From Burkholderiaceae bacterium (lineage in GTDB: Bacteria; Pseudomonadota; Gammaproteobacteria; Burkholderiales; Burkholderiaceae_E), in assembly GCA_023954135.1 (NCBI GenBank), contig JAMLIN010000007.1:98959-162958 (forward strand): DNA of 64,000 nucleotides, given 5' to 3'. Under the pieces are notes generated by a model. The model saw only the letters and a list, made by a program, of their open reading frames with translations. It did not search any database and had not been told where the DNA came from. Every line of letters begins with the position of its first letter. Positions within the stretch are counted from its first letter, which is position 1. A program made the position numbers and the translations under genes. Shown in pieces: positions 45,360-53,739 of the stretch.

Positions 45360-46295
45360 ATGAAATTTCCGAAACGTGTCTACCTGACCGAAGTCGGTCC
45401 GCGCGACGGCCTGCAGAACGAGAAGCAGCCGGTGCCGGCAGCCACCAAGATCGAGCTGATCCGGCGACTCACCGACGCCGGCGTGCGGCAGTTCGAGGCG
45501 ACCTCCTTCGTGTCGCCGAAGTGGGTGCCGCAGATGGCCGACGCGGTGGAGGTGATGGCCGGGATCCAGCGGCCCGCCGGCAGCCGGGTCTCGGTGCTGG
45601 CCCCGAACGTGCGCGGCCTCGAGGGCGCCCTCGCCTCCGGTGCCGACGAGGTGGTGATCTTCGGCGCGGCGAGCGAGGCCTTCTCGCACCGGAACATCAA
45701 CTGCTCGATCGCCGAGAGCATCGAACGCTTCCGCCCGGTCGCCGAAGGCGCGCTCGCCAACGGCCTGCGCCTGCGCGCGGCGATCTCGGTCGCCTTCGGC
45801 TGCCCCTACCAGGGCGAGGTGCCCCTCGAGTCGGTGCTCGACGTGGTGCGCCGCATGCGCGACCTCGGCTGCCACGAGATCGGCATCGCCGACACCATCG
45901 GCGTGGGCACCCCGGAACACGTCTACCGGACCTTCGAGGCCGCGGCGAAGGAAGTCCCGCTCGCGAACCTCTCGGGGCACTTCCACGATACCTACGGGCA
46001 GGCGCTCGGCAATACGCTCGCCTGCCTGGAAGTCGGTGTCGACAAGTTCGACAGCTCGATCTCCGGCCTCGGCGGCTGCCCCTACGCCAAGGGCGCGACC
46101 GGCAATGTCGCCACCGAGGATCTCGTCTACATGCTCCACGGCATGGGCATCGAGACGGGGCTCGATCTCGACGGCCTCGTCGATGCCGGCCAGTGGATCT
46201 CCGACCAGCTCGGCCGGCCCAACGGCTCGCGCGCCGGGCGGGCGCTGCTCTCGCGCCGGGCTTCGGCCGCGCAAGCCGCCGAAGCCGCCGCCTGA
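45360..46295 (+). CDS. liuE: Hydroxymethylglutaryl-CoA lyase
   Basis: This 311-residue lyase has the N-terminal LTEVGPRDGLQNEK metal/substrate segment, HFHDTYGQALGN (metal His residues) and the family signature ISGLGGCPYAKGATGNVATED with the catalytic Cys. It splits HMG-CoA into acetoacetate and acetyl-CoA, the last step of leucine breakdown. GGAG precedes the ATG. It is separated from liuD by the LysR/DUF2917/GhrA block. Confidence 0.95.
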   Translation: MKFPKRVYLTEVGPRDGLQNEKQPVPAATKIELIRRLTDAGVRQFEATSFVSPKWVPQMADAVEVMAGIQRPAGSRVSVLAPNVRGLEGALASGADEVVIFGAASEAFSHRNINCSIAESIERFRPVAEGALANGLRLRAAISVAFGCPYQGEVPLESVLDVVRRMRDLGCHEIGIADTIGVGTPEHVYRTFEAAAKEVPLANLSGHFHDTYGQALGNTLACLEVGVDKFDSSISGLGGCPYAKGATGNVATEDLVYMLHGMGIETGLDLDGLVDAGQWISDQLGRPNGSRAGRALLSRRASAAQAAEAAA

Positions 46296-46304
46296 GGCAG
46301 CACG

Positions 46305-46517
46305 ATGGCGGTACCCTCGCCCTGCATCTCGGTATGCCGGATGACGGCGGACGGCCGCTGGTGCGAGGGGTGCCAGCGCACCCTCGAGGAGATCGCCGGC
46401 TGGGCGACGATGACCGACATCGCCCGACGCCAGGTGTGGAAGCAGCTGCCTGCGCGACGCGCCGAGCAGGATGCGCAGACCGCCACCCTCTTTCCCGACG
46501 ACGATGCCCATGCGTGA
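46305..46517 (+). CDS. DUF1289 small cysteine-rich protein
   Basis: This 70-residue protein has the DUF1289 motif SPCISVCRMTADGRWCEGCQRT, with four Cys residues that could hold a metal or iron-sulfur cluster. It starts nine bases after liuE and overlaps the next membrane protein gene by 14 bases. The function of the family is unknown. Confidence 0.88.
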   Translation: MAVPSPCISVCRMTADGRWCEGCQRTLEEIAGWATMTDIARRQVWKQLPARRAEQDAQTATLFPDDDAHA

Positions 46518-46938
46518 GATCCCGCTGCCGGCGCCGGTGACCGGCCTGTCGTACAAGCGCCCGGCCGCGGTGATCGCGGTCGTGCTCACGCTCGCGGTCT
46601 TCGCCTACGGCAGCCGCCTGCTGGCGGCCGACGTCGAGATGCCGGCGGTGATCGTCCTGCTGCTGATCGCCGGCGCGGTGGCGATGGCCATGACCTGCTG
46701 GTTCATCGTGTTCGGGACCACCACCGTCGACGCCGAGGGCATCCGGCAGGCGGGCATCACCCCGAGATCATGGCGCTGGGCCGACATCGAGCGGGTCGAG
46801 CTGGTGCGCATGCCCTGGTCCACCCGATTGATGCTCGCCCCTGCGAAGGGGCCGGTGCGGGTGGTGCATGCCGGCACGCCGGCACTGGACGATGCGTTCC
46901 GGACAATCGCCGAGATGTACTCACGGAGCGGGACTTGA
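46504..46938 (+). CDS. Two-helix membrane protein with PH-like domain
   Basis: This 144-residue protein has two membrane helices (residues ~20-75) followed by a small beta-rich domain (TTTVDAEGIRQAGITPRSWRW) resembling bacterial pleckstrin-homology-like domains. It overlaps the DUF1289 gene and, by four bases, the metallo-hydrolase start (TTGA). A second ATG at 46510 is an alternative start. The function is unknown. Confidence 0.75.
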   Translation: MPMREIPLPAPVTGLSYKRPAAVIAVVLTLAVFAYGSRLLAADVEMPAVIVLLLIAGAVAMAMTCWFIVFGTTTVDAEGIRQAGITPRSWRWADIERVELVRMPWSTRLMLAPAKGPVRVVHAGTPALDDAFRTIAEMYSRSGT

Positions 46939-47867
46939 GCGAAGCCGGTGCGCTGCCGCCGGGCGTGCGCTTCATCGAACGCGACTGGCTCTCGGCCAAC
47001 CATATCCTGCTGGTGGACCCCGACTCGACCACCATGGTCGACACCGGCTTCGTCAAGCATGCCCCGATGACGCTCGCCCTCGTCGAGGCGGCACTCGCAT
47101 CCGATCCCCCGCCGTCGCGGCGCATCGGCCGCATCATCAACACCCACCTGCATTCGGACCACTGCGGCGGCAACGCGGCGGTGCGCGAGCGCCACGGCTG
47201 CCGGATCACGGTGCCGGTGGCGAGCTTCGCCTCGGCACGAGACTGGAACATCGATGCCCTCACCTATCGGTACACCGGCCAGCCCTGCCCGCGCTTCCCG
47301 GTCGACGATGCGCTGGCGCCGGGGGAGGACTTCCATGCCGGAGGCTTGCGCTGGGTGGCGCATGCCGCGCCCGGGCACGACCCCGAATCGCTGGTGCTGT
47401 TCGCCCCCGAGGCGGGCCTGCTGATCTCCGCCGATGCCCTCTGGGCCAACGGCTTCGGCATCCTCTTTCCGGAGCTGCAGGGTGAGTCGGGCTTCACCGA
47501 GCAGCGCGCCGTGCTCGGGCTGATCGAATCGCTCGCGCCGCGCCGCATCCTGCCCGGCCACGGCCCGATGTTCGACGACGTGGCCGCGGCGATCGAGCGG
47601 GCGCGCGGGCGGCTCGAGAGCATGGCCGCCGATCCGCAGCGCCATGCCCGCCACGCCATGAAGGTGATGATCAAGTACCGCCTGCTCTACATGGAAAGCG
47701 AGACCATCGCCGGAATGCGGGCCGAGCTCGCCGGCGCCGGCTTCCTCACCGATGTGGCGCGCTGGATCGGGATGGACACGGACGCGGCGATCGACTGGGC
47801 TGTCGATGCCCTCGTCGAGAGCGGCCAGGCGGTTCGCGACGGCGAACGAATCGCCAACCGCGGCTGA
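46935..47867 (+). CDS. Metallo-beta-lactamase-fold hydrolase
   Basis: This 310-residue protein has the zinc motif THLHSDHCGG, the distal His in APGHDPES, the bridging Asp in ISADALWANG and a late GHGPMF. A C-terminal winged-helix-like tail follows. The likely start is the TTG at 46935, with GGAG six bases before it, overlapping the previous stop codon; the open frame back to 46770 is a shadow. A thioester, lactone or glyoxalase substrate is possible. Confidence 0.86.
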   Translation: MSEAGALPPGVRFIERDWLSANHILLVDPDSTTMVDTGFVKHAPMTLALVEAALASDPPPSRRIGRIINTHLHSDHCGGNAAVRERHGCRITVPVASFASARDWNIDALTYRYTGQPCPRFPVDDALAPGEDFHAGGLRWVAHAAPGHDPESLVLFAPEAGLLISADALWANGFGILFPELQGESGFTEQRAVLGLIESLAPRRILPGHGPMFDDVAAAIERARGRLESMAADPQRHARHAMKVMIKYRLLYMESETIAGMRAELAGAGFLTDVARWIGMDTDAAIDWAVDALVESGQAVRDGERIANRG

Positions 47868-47957
47868 GGCGGGGCCTCGAGGAAACGGAGCCGCGGCCGG
47901 AGACGGGAACGGGCGAACCGGGCGAGAAAAGGGACGGGGAAATGGCGGGGAGAAACG

Positions 47958-48521
47958 ATGCCAGCGATGCACATCCGTGATGCGACCGATGCCGATCTCG
48001 AAGCGATCACCGCCATCTACGCCCACCATGTCCGCCACGGCACCGGCTCCTTCGAGCTGGAGCCGCCCACCGAAGCGCAGATGCGCGAGCGCCGCGATGC
48101 GGTGAGCACAGCCGGCTGGCCCTGGCTGGTCGCCGAGCATGCCGGCCGCATCGCCGGCTTCGCCTACGCGAACCAGTACAGGCCCCGGCCCGCCTACCGC
48201 TACTGCGTCGAGGATTCGGTCTACGTTGCGCCGGATCGGCAGCGCACCGGCACAGGGCGCACCCTGCTCGGCCAGCTGATCCGGCGCTGCGAGTCGATCG
48301 GCGCCCGCCAGATGGTGGCGGTCATCGGCGACAGCGCCAACACCGGCTCGATCGGCCTGCATCTTGCGCTCGGCTTCGAGGCCGCCGGCATCCTGCGCGA
48401 TTCGGGCTGGAAGTTCGGGCGCTGGCTCGATACGGTGTTCATGCAGCGCGCGCTCGGCGCGGGGGCCGGCGCGCCGGGGACGGAGGATCCAGGCCAGCCA
48501 GAACGCTCGCGCCCGAGGTGA
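47958..48521 (+). CDS. GNAT acetyltransferase of the PAT/MddA type
   Basis: This 187-residue protein resembles phosphinothricin and methionine-sulfoximine N-acetyltransferases. It has HIRDATDADLEAITAIYAHHV at the start, the acetyl-CoA loop VAPDRQRTGTGRTLLGQL, and HLALGFEAAGILRDSGWKFGRW at the end. Such enzymes acetylate amino-acid analogues. It stands alone, 90 bases after the metallo-hydrolase and 32 bases before an antitoxin gene. Confidence 0.88.
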   Translation: MPAMHIRDATDADLEAITAIYAHHVRHGTGSFELEPPTEAQMRERRDAVSTAGWPWLVAEHAGRIAGFAYANQYRPRPAYRYCVEDSVYVAPDRQRTGTGRTLLGQLIRRCESIGARQMVAVIGDSANTGSIGLHLALGFEAAGILRDSGWKFGRWLDTVFMQRALGAGAGAPGTEDPGQPERSRPR

Positions 48522-48553
48522 AGTACATCTCCAATGACCAACTCGAGACTGTC

Positions 48554-48775
48554 ATGCATACCGTCAGCGTTGCCCAGGCGAAGGCCCAGCTCAGCGCCCT
48601 GCTCGATGCCGTGCAGGCGGGGGAGGTAGTCGTCATCACCCGACGCGGCCGACCCGTGGCACGCCTGCAGCCGGAACGACCCGCAAAGCCTGATTTCAGC
48701 GTCTTCCGTCGCTTGCGAGGCGCCTGGAAGCGCGACATGCGCATCGACCGCGAAGAACTCCATGAACGCGGCTGA
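48554..48775 (+). CDS. Phd/YefM-type antitoxin of a broken module
   Basis: This 73-residue antitoxin (MHTVSVAQAKAQLSALLDAV, then VVITRRGRPVARLQPE) has a complete Phd-like fold. The ATG at 48554 fits the family better than the longer frame from 48518. It is followed after 12 bases by a PIN toxin that stops after 41 residues, so it is probably an orphan antitoxin now. Confidence 0.82.
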   Translation: MHTVSVAQAKAQLSALLDAVQAGEVVVITRRGRPVARLQPERPAKPDFSVFRRLRGAWKRDMRIDREELHERG

Positions 48776-48787
48776 GACCGAAAGCAC

Positions 48788-48913
48788 ATGGCCAGCGATC
48801 GCGTCTTCCTCGACACCAACATCGTCGCGTACCTGCTGGCCGACGACCCGGCCAAAGCCGCATGTGCGGAAGCGCTGCTGGACGGCCTGCGTATACGCAA
48901 CCCGTTCCGCTGA
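48788..48913 (+). pseudogene. Truncated PIN-domain toxin
   Basis: The frame from ATG 48788 encodes RVFLDTNIVAYLLADDP and stops at 48911-48913 after only 41 codons, about a third of a PIN toxin. Only the first catalytic Asp region is present. No continuation in any frame was found before the AAA ATPase. The 3' part is therefore lost, possibly when the ATPase block arrived. Confidence 0.7.
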
Positions 48914-48965
48914 GCCAGGCCGCGAATCATCAGCAAGTGAGCCTGTTCAAGCAAGGTTACCTGAG

Positions 48966-48984
48966 GTTATCGTTTTTCGATAAC
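48966..48984 (+). promoter_or_regulatory. Inverted repeat upstream of the AAA ATPase
   Basis: GTTATCG and CGATAAC form a perfect seven-base inverted repeat around TTTTT, 19 bases before the ATPase ATG. A third GATAAC-like half follows at about 48988. This AT-rich patch within GC-rich DNA is the likely promoter/operator. Confidence 0.5.
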
Positions 48985-49003
48985 TTAGGATAACATTCGT
49001 TGA

Positions 49004-50191
49004 ATGGACCCTCGGCTCAACCCCTACGCCCCCGGCGCCGGCACGCCACCTCCCGAGCTGGCGGGACGCGAAAGCGTCATCGAAAAAGCCTCGATCGCAC
49101 TCGATCGGATCCGTAACGGCCTGGCCGCGCGCAGCCTGATGCTGGTCGGCCTGCGCGGCGTCGGCAAGACCGTGCTGCTCAACCGCCTGCACAACGACGC
49201 CGAGGCCGCCGGTTTCGCCACCGTCATGCTCGAAGCGCCCGAGCGCAGATCCCTGCCCGCCTTGCTCGCTCCCGCGTTGCGCGCGGCGGTGCTCAAGCTC
49301 GACCGCATGGCAAGGGGCAGCGATCTGGCGCAACGCGCGTTGCGCGGCATCGGCGGCTTCGTGCAGGCCATGAAGCTCAAGTACCACGACATCGAGTTCG
49401 GCATCGATCTCGGGGTGGAGCCGGGCCTGGCCGACACGGGCGACCTGGACGCCGACCTCATCGCGTTGCTGCGCACCGTGGGCGAAGCAGCGCGCGAACG
49501 CAAGACCGCTGTCGCCCTGTTCATCGATGAACTGCAGTACGTCGAAGAAGCACAACTTGCCGCCCTCATCAGCGCGCTGCACCGTTGCTCGCAGTTGCAG
49601 TTGCCCGTCACCCTCATCGGCGCCGGTTTGCCGCAACTGATCGGCCAGATGGGCAAGGCGAAGTCCTACGCGGAACGGCTGTTCGAGTTCACGACCATCG
49701 GGCGATTGCCCGACGATCAGGCCCGCAGGGCACTCATCGAGCCCGCCACCCGTGCGGACGCCACCTTCGACGACGACGCGCTGCGCGAGATCCTGGCGCA
49801 GACCAGAGGCTATCCCTACTTCCTTCAGGAATGGGGCAAGCACAGCTGGAACTGCGCCGACCAGTCGCCCATCCGGGTGAGCGACGTGACCGACTGCGCC
49901 ACGGTCCAGGCCATTGCCGAGCTGGACCAGAGCTTCTTCCGCGTGCGGCTCGATCGGCTGACTCCGGCCGAGCGTCGCTACATGCGCGCCATGGCCGAAC
50001 TCGGCCCCGGACCACATCGCTCGGGTGACATCGCCGGCATGCTGGGCAGGGAAGTGCGCACCGTGGCTCCGATCCGCAGCAAGCTCATCGACAAGGGCAT
50101 GATCTACAGCCCCGCACACGGCGACACGGCCTTCACCGTGCCGCTGTTCGACGAGTTCATGAGGCGGATCATGCCGGGAATGGATGCCTGA
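49004..50191 (+). CDS. AAA-family ATPase with C-terminal winged helix
   Basis: This 395-residue protein opens with the family's NPYAPGAGTPPPELAGRE. It has Walker A GLRGVGKT at 49-56, Walker B ALFIDELQYVE near 165, and a C-terminal helical/winged-helix region (ERRYMRAMAELGPGPHRSGD...SKLIDKGMIY). It is a STAND/MoxR-distant ATPase of the Cdc6-like accessory type often found alone or near toxin genes. It has its own operator-like repeat and lies directly after the broken PIN toxin. The role is unknown; a regulatory or defence ATPase is possible. Confidence 0.82.
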   Translation: MDPRLNPYAPGAGTPPPELAGRESVIEKASIALDRIRNGLAARSLMLVGLRGVGKTVLLNRLHNDAEAAGFATVMLEAPERRSLPALLAPALRAAVLKLDRMARGSDLAQRALRGIGGFVQAMKLKYHDIEFGIDLGVEPGLADTGDLDADLIALLRTVGEAARERKTAVALFIDELQYVEEAQLAALISALHRCSQLQLPVTLIGAGLPQLIGQMGKAKSYAERLFEFTTIGRLPDDQARRALIEPATRADATFDDDALREILAQTRGYPYFLQEWGKHSWNCADQSPIRVSDVTDCATVQAIAELDQSFFRVRLDRLTPAERRYMRAMAELGPGPHRSGDIAGMLGREVRTVAPIRSKLIDKGMIYSPAHGDTAFTVPLFDEFMRRIMPGMDA

Positions 50192-50274
50192 CTGGCCGAC
50201 GACCGGGCGCAGCCAGGCCAGGCCAGCAGCGTTTGCGGCGACGGCCCGGACCAGCAGGGCAAGTCCGCCGGCCG

Positions 50275-51690
50275 TCACTTCACCCGCAGCAGGGGCGTCG
50301 TCCAGCCCTTGATGCGCTGCCCCTCGCGCTTCACGACCCTCGACTGGCCGTCGAGGGTCAGCACGATGCGGCCGTCCTTCTCCTGGGTGTAGGTGCCGGC
50401 GACGGTCTGGCCGTGGGCGGTGGCGAAGACCCGATCGTCGTCGACGAACTCCAGCTTCGTCTGGCCGTTGTCGGACTGATAGACACGTTTCTCGAGGTCG
50501 CCGGATTCGTCGTCCTCGACCTCCTCGAGGATTTCCGCGCGCCGGGCGGTGGCCCGATCGGTCAGCTTCGCCTTCATCGCCTCGGTACCGGCGGGCAGCG
50601 ATCCGATCCAGGGCATCACCTCCCGGTCGATGGCGTCGATGGATGCCTGGGTGTCGTCCAGGCCCTTCAGGTTGTCCTCCATGCGGGCCAGGAGGATGCC
50701 CGTGACCTCCTCGCGGCGCGCCCGGGCCGCCGCGAGGATGGCCTCCGAATGCTTCGCCTCCAGCGCCGGCAGGATGGCGACGTTCATGCGCCGCTCCAGG
50801 TCGTCGAAGGCATCGGCCCCTTGCGAGGACTGGCCGATCTGCTTGACGGTGATGGCGACGATCTCCTCGCCGATGGCGCGCTTGCGCTCGGCCAGGGCCT
50901 TCTGGATGGCCGCCATCTGTTCGGCACTCAGCACCTCGCCGTAGGACTTGGGGAAATCCGTCTGGGCCCTGGCGATCTGCTCGAGGCCACGACCCGATGC
51001 CGGAATCCCGGCGACCGAGGCGACCAGGTCGTCTGTCACCGCCTGGCGCATGGCATCGGCGCGCTCCGCGCCCTGCGGCTCGACGCTGGCGCGGATCTCC
51101 TCGGTCGGCATGTCGCGCAAGGCCATCACCAGCGGGCGGGCGGTGCGCGACTGCGCTCCCAGCTGGTTGGCCGCCTCGTTCATCCGGCCGTAGGCCGCCT
51201 TGTCGGAGGCCTTGCTCATCAGGGTATAGAAACGCAGCAACGGGGCCGATGCCGGCACGGCCTGCAGGCCATCCAGCGCCGAGTCGATCGCCGCGCGTGC
51301 CTCCGCGAGATCCTTCAGGTAGTTGGAAAGACGGCTGCTGATCTGGCTCTGGAGGAAGTTGTACGACTTGCCGACGCCGCGATCCTTGTTGGCGCGGCGG
51401 CAGTCGATCATCGCCCTGCGCACGGCGGCGGCGTCATCCACCGTCCATTGCAGGACCGGCGCACCGAAGAGCCGCGTGGCCTCGTCGCTGAACAGGTGGC
51501 CGGTGATCGACTTGCGGCTGCCGATATCGTTGGGCGACCACATCGGCGAGCTCTCGGCATTCGCTGCCCAGGCGTCCATCTGCGCGCAGCCGGGGATCGA
51601 AACCGCAGCCTCGGCGCCTACCGGCGACATGACGACGCCAAGCGCCAGAACCATGCCGCCCAGGTGCGCAGCATGCCATTTCGGAATCAT
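50275..51690 (-). CDS. Secreted helical protein of unknown function
   Basis: This 471-residue protein has a cleavable signal peptide (LGGMVLALGVVMSPVGAEA). After it comes a mainly helical body (residues ~60-370) and a small beta-rich C-terminal domain (QTKLEFVDDDRVFATAHG...). The ATG at 51690 has AAGGAG at good spacing and starts right before the signal, so it is preferred over 51744. It is divergent from the TRAP operon. I do not recognise the family. Confidence 0.75.
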   Translation of the reverse strand: MIPKWHAAHLGGMVLALGVVMSPVGAEAAVSIPGCAQMDAWAANAESSPMWSPNDIGSRKSITGHLFSDEATRLFGAPVLQWTVDDAAAVRRAMIDCRRANKDRGVGKSYNFLQSQISSRLSNYLKDLAEARAAIDSALDGLQAVPASAPLLRFYTLMSKASDKAAYGRMNEAANQLGAQSRTARPLVMALRDMPTEEIRASVEPQGAERADAMRQAVTDDLVASVAGIPASGRGLEQIARAQTDFPKSYGEVLSAEQMAAIQKALAERKRAIGEEIVAITVKQIGQSSQGADAFDDLERRMNVAILPALEAKHSEAILAAARARREEVTGILLARMEDNLKGLDDTQASIDAIDREVMPWIGSLPAGTEAMKAKLTDRATARRAEILEEVEDDESGDLEKRVYQSDNGQTKLEFVDDDRVFATAHGQTVAGTYTQEKDGRIVLTLDGQSRVVKREGQRIKGWTTPLLRVK

Positions 51691-51730
51691 CGATCCGCTC
51701 CTTTCCCGGCCGATGGGCGACAACACCGGC

Positions 51731-51752
51731 TGATTGATATTCATTCAAATAT
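51731..51752. promoter_or_regulatory. AT-rich inverted repeat in the divergent region
   Basis: ATATT-CATTCA-AATAT (51737-51752) is a five-base inverted repeat in a strikingly AT-rich patch between the secreted-protein gene and dctP. It could carry the minus-strand -10 element and a regulator site. Confidence 0.35.
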
Positions 51753-51898
51753 ACCCGAACACCGGGACGTGACGGCGCGACGCCGGCAGGCATGCCACGG
51801 GTGTCGGGGTAGTATGCGAGCCCGGGCGCGACGCGACGATGCGATCACGCCCATGGGCCGGACGCGACCGGCCGCCAGCAGAACCGGAGAAAGTCACT

Positions 51899-52945
51899 GT
51901 GAATGTCCTGAACCTCGCGCGTGCCGCCGCCATCGCCATGACGGTGCTCTGCGCCTCGTTCACCGCATCGGCCGAACCGATCGTCCTGAAGCTGCATCAT
52001 TTCCTCGGCCCCCAGGCGCCGGCCCATACCCGGATGCTCGCGCCCTGGGCCGCGCGCATCGAGAAGGCGAGCGGCGGCAAGGTGAGGATCGAGCTCTATC
52101 CGTCGATGACGCTCGGCGGCAAGCCGCCGCAGCTCATCCGCCAGGTCCGCGACGGCGTGGTCGACATCATCTGGACCGTCAATGGCTATACGGCAGGCCT
52201 GTTCCCGCGTACCGAGGCCTTCGAGCTGCCCTTCGTGCACACCAACGACACTGCCGCGACCAATCTCGCGATGCGCGAGCTCTTCGAATCCGACCTCGCG
52301 CCGGAGTACGAGGGCGTCAAGGTGCTGTTCCTGCATGTGCATGCCGGCCAGGGGATACAGACGGTCGACAGGCCGGTGCGCAAGCCGGAGGATCTTGCCG
52401 GCCTCAAGATGCGCACCCCGACCCGCACCGGCGCCTGGGTGATCGAGGCGCTCGGCGCCACACCGGTGGGAATGCCGGTGCCCGACCTGCCGCAGGCGCT
52501 GGCGAGGAAGGTCGTCGACGGCGCCTTCATTCCCTGGGAGATCATCCCGGCGCTGAAGCTGCAGGACATCGCCGGCTACCAGATCGAAGGACCCGGGCGG
52601 GCCCGCTTCGGCACCACCACCTTCCAGGTGTCGATGAACCGGGCGAAATGGGACAGCCTGCCGCCGGACGTGCAGCAGGCCTTTCTCGACAATTCGGGCG
52701 AGGACTGGCTGCGCGAGGTCGGCAGGATCTGGGAAGAGACCGAGGACGTCGGCATCGGGCTCGCGCGCCGGGCGGGCAAGGAGCTGATCACCCTGACCGA
52801 GGCCGAGCTCGAGGCGTTTCGCCAGAGGCTGGAACCGGTGGTGCAGCGCTGGATCGACGAAGTCGGCGGCAAGGGCATCGACGGCGGCGCACTGGTCGGC
52901 AAGGCGCGCACCGCGATCGCGAAGCACGCCGGCGGCGGCAGGTAG
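51899..52945 (+). CDS. TRAP transporter solute-binding protein DctP
   Basis: This 348-residue periplasmic protein has a signal peptide (LARAAAIAMTVLCASFTASA) and the DctP fold. LKLHHFLGPQAPAHTRMLAPW is at the start of the mature protein, and KMRTPTRTGAW holds the conserved Arg that anchors a carboxylate ligand. The GTG start at 51899 has GGAGA at eight bases. It should be followed directly by dctQ, but a 1.1-kb MNT-HEPN insert intervenes. The ligand is probably an organic acid. Confidence 0.92.
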   Translation: MNVLNLARAAAIAMTVLCASFTASAEPIVLKLHHFLGPQAPAHTRMLAPWAARIEKASGGKVRIELYPSMTLGGKPPQLIRQVRDGVVDIIWTVNGYTAGLFPRTEAFELPFVHTNDTAATNLAMRELFESDLAPEYEGVKVLFLHVHAGQGIQTVDRPVRKPEDLAGLKMRTPTRTGAWVIEALGATPVGMPVPDLPQALARKVVDGAFIPWEIIPALKLQDIAGYQIEGPGRARFGTTTFQVSMNRAKWDSLPPDVQQAFLDNSGEDWLREVGRIWEETEDVGIGLARRAGKELITLTEAELEAFRQRLEPVVQRWIDEVGGKGIDGGALVGKARTAIAKHAGGGR

Positions 52946-52958
52946 TCGATCCGACGGC

Positions 52959-53052
52959 GTGCGCGACACAGCGTTCGGAAGTACCGGGCCGGCACGCCCG
53001 GGGATGATCGGCTGGCTGCGGCGGATCATCCACGGCTGGGCGCTGGCCGGCG
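52959..53052 (+). pseudogene. Truncated 5' copy of dctQ (left repeat)
   Basis: From the GTG at 52959 the frame reads the first 31 codons of dctQ (RDTAFGSTG...MIGWLRRIIHGWALAG). It then leaves similarity at 53053 and ends as a chance frame at 53228. It is 93/94 identical to the start of the intact dctQ at 54190-54283. Confidence 0.85.
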
Positions 53053-53130
53053 AGCCTGAGCCGACTCGGCCAGCATCCGTCAGAAGCGCCTTGCCAATCG
53101 ATTCTAAAAAGGCGACAATTGACGCCATAT

Positions 53131-53739
53131 ATGAATCAATCTCTTGCTGCCGTCTTGTTGCCAGCGTATCGGCGTCGCGTACTGGGCTTGCTGCTGCTGC
53201 ACCCGGACGAGCAGTTGCACGGACGTGAGATTGCGCGGCGCACGGGTCTGCCTGCGGGCACGGTGACGCGCGAGCTGGGCAAGCTCACTGCCGTGGGGCT
53301 GTTGCAGCGCGAGAAGCGTGGCAACCAGCAGCTTTACCGGGCGAACAAGGACTGTCCGGTGTTTACGGAATTGGCGAGCATCTTGCGCAAGACTTCAGGT
53401 GTGGCAGATGTGCTGGCTCATGCGCTGGCGCCATTGGCAGGGCAGATCGAAGTCGCGTTCGTCTATGGCTCGGTCGCGCAGGGGCGCGAGACAGCCGGCA
53501 GCGACATCGATCTGATGTTGATCGGCAGTCTGGGCTTCGACGATGCAGTGCGCCTGCTGTGGCCGCTTCAGTCGAAACTGGGACGGGAGATCAACCCGCA
53601 GGTCTTCAGCCGCAAGGAGTTTGCTGCCCGAGCCCCCGAGCCTTTCCTGCGCGACGTGCTGACAAAGCCAAAGATCTTTCTGATGGGGGGTGACGATGAG
53701 CTTGCAGCAGCTGCTGGGCATCAGTCTCGAGTCTGTTGA
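53131..53739 (+). CDS. Winged-helix plus MNT nucleotidyltransferase protein
   Basis: This 202-residue protein has an N-terminal winged helix (HGREIARRTGLPAGTVTRELGKL) and a minimal nucleotidyltransferase domain with Gly113-Ser114 and Asp125-Ile-Asp127 in YGSVAQGRETAGSDID. The catalytic pattern is intact. MNT proteins act as antitoxins that AMPylate their HEPN partners, and the winged helix could add autorepression. ATG 53131 is preferred over a TTG at 53119. Its 3' end overlaps the HEPN gene by 44 bases. Confidence 0.85.
   Translation: MNQSLAAVLLPAYRRRVLGLLLLHPDEQLHGREIARRTGLPAGTVTRELGKLTAVGLLQREKRGNQQLYRANKDCPVFTELASILRKTSGVADVLAHALAPLAGQIEVAFVYGSVAQGRETAGSDIDLMLIGSLGFDDAVRLLWPLQSKLGREINPQVFSRKEFAARAPEPFLRDVLTKPKIFLMGGDDELAAAAGHQSRVC

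Noticed and set aside
48914..49003. Continuation of the truncated PIN toxin by frameshift
   Set aside because: No frame in this stretch shows the later PIN motifs, so a simple frameshift does not restore the gene.
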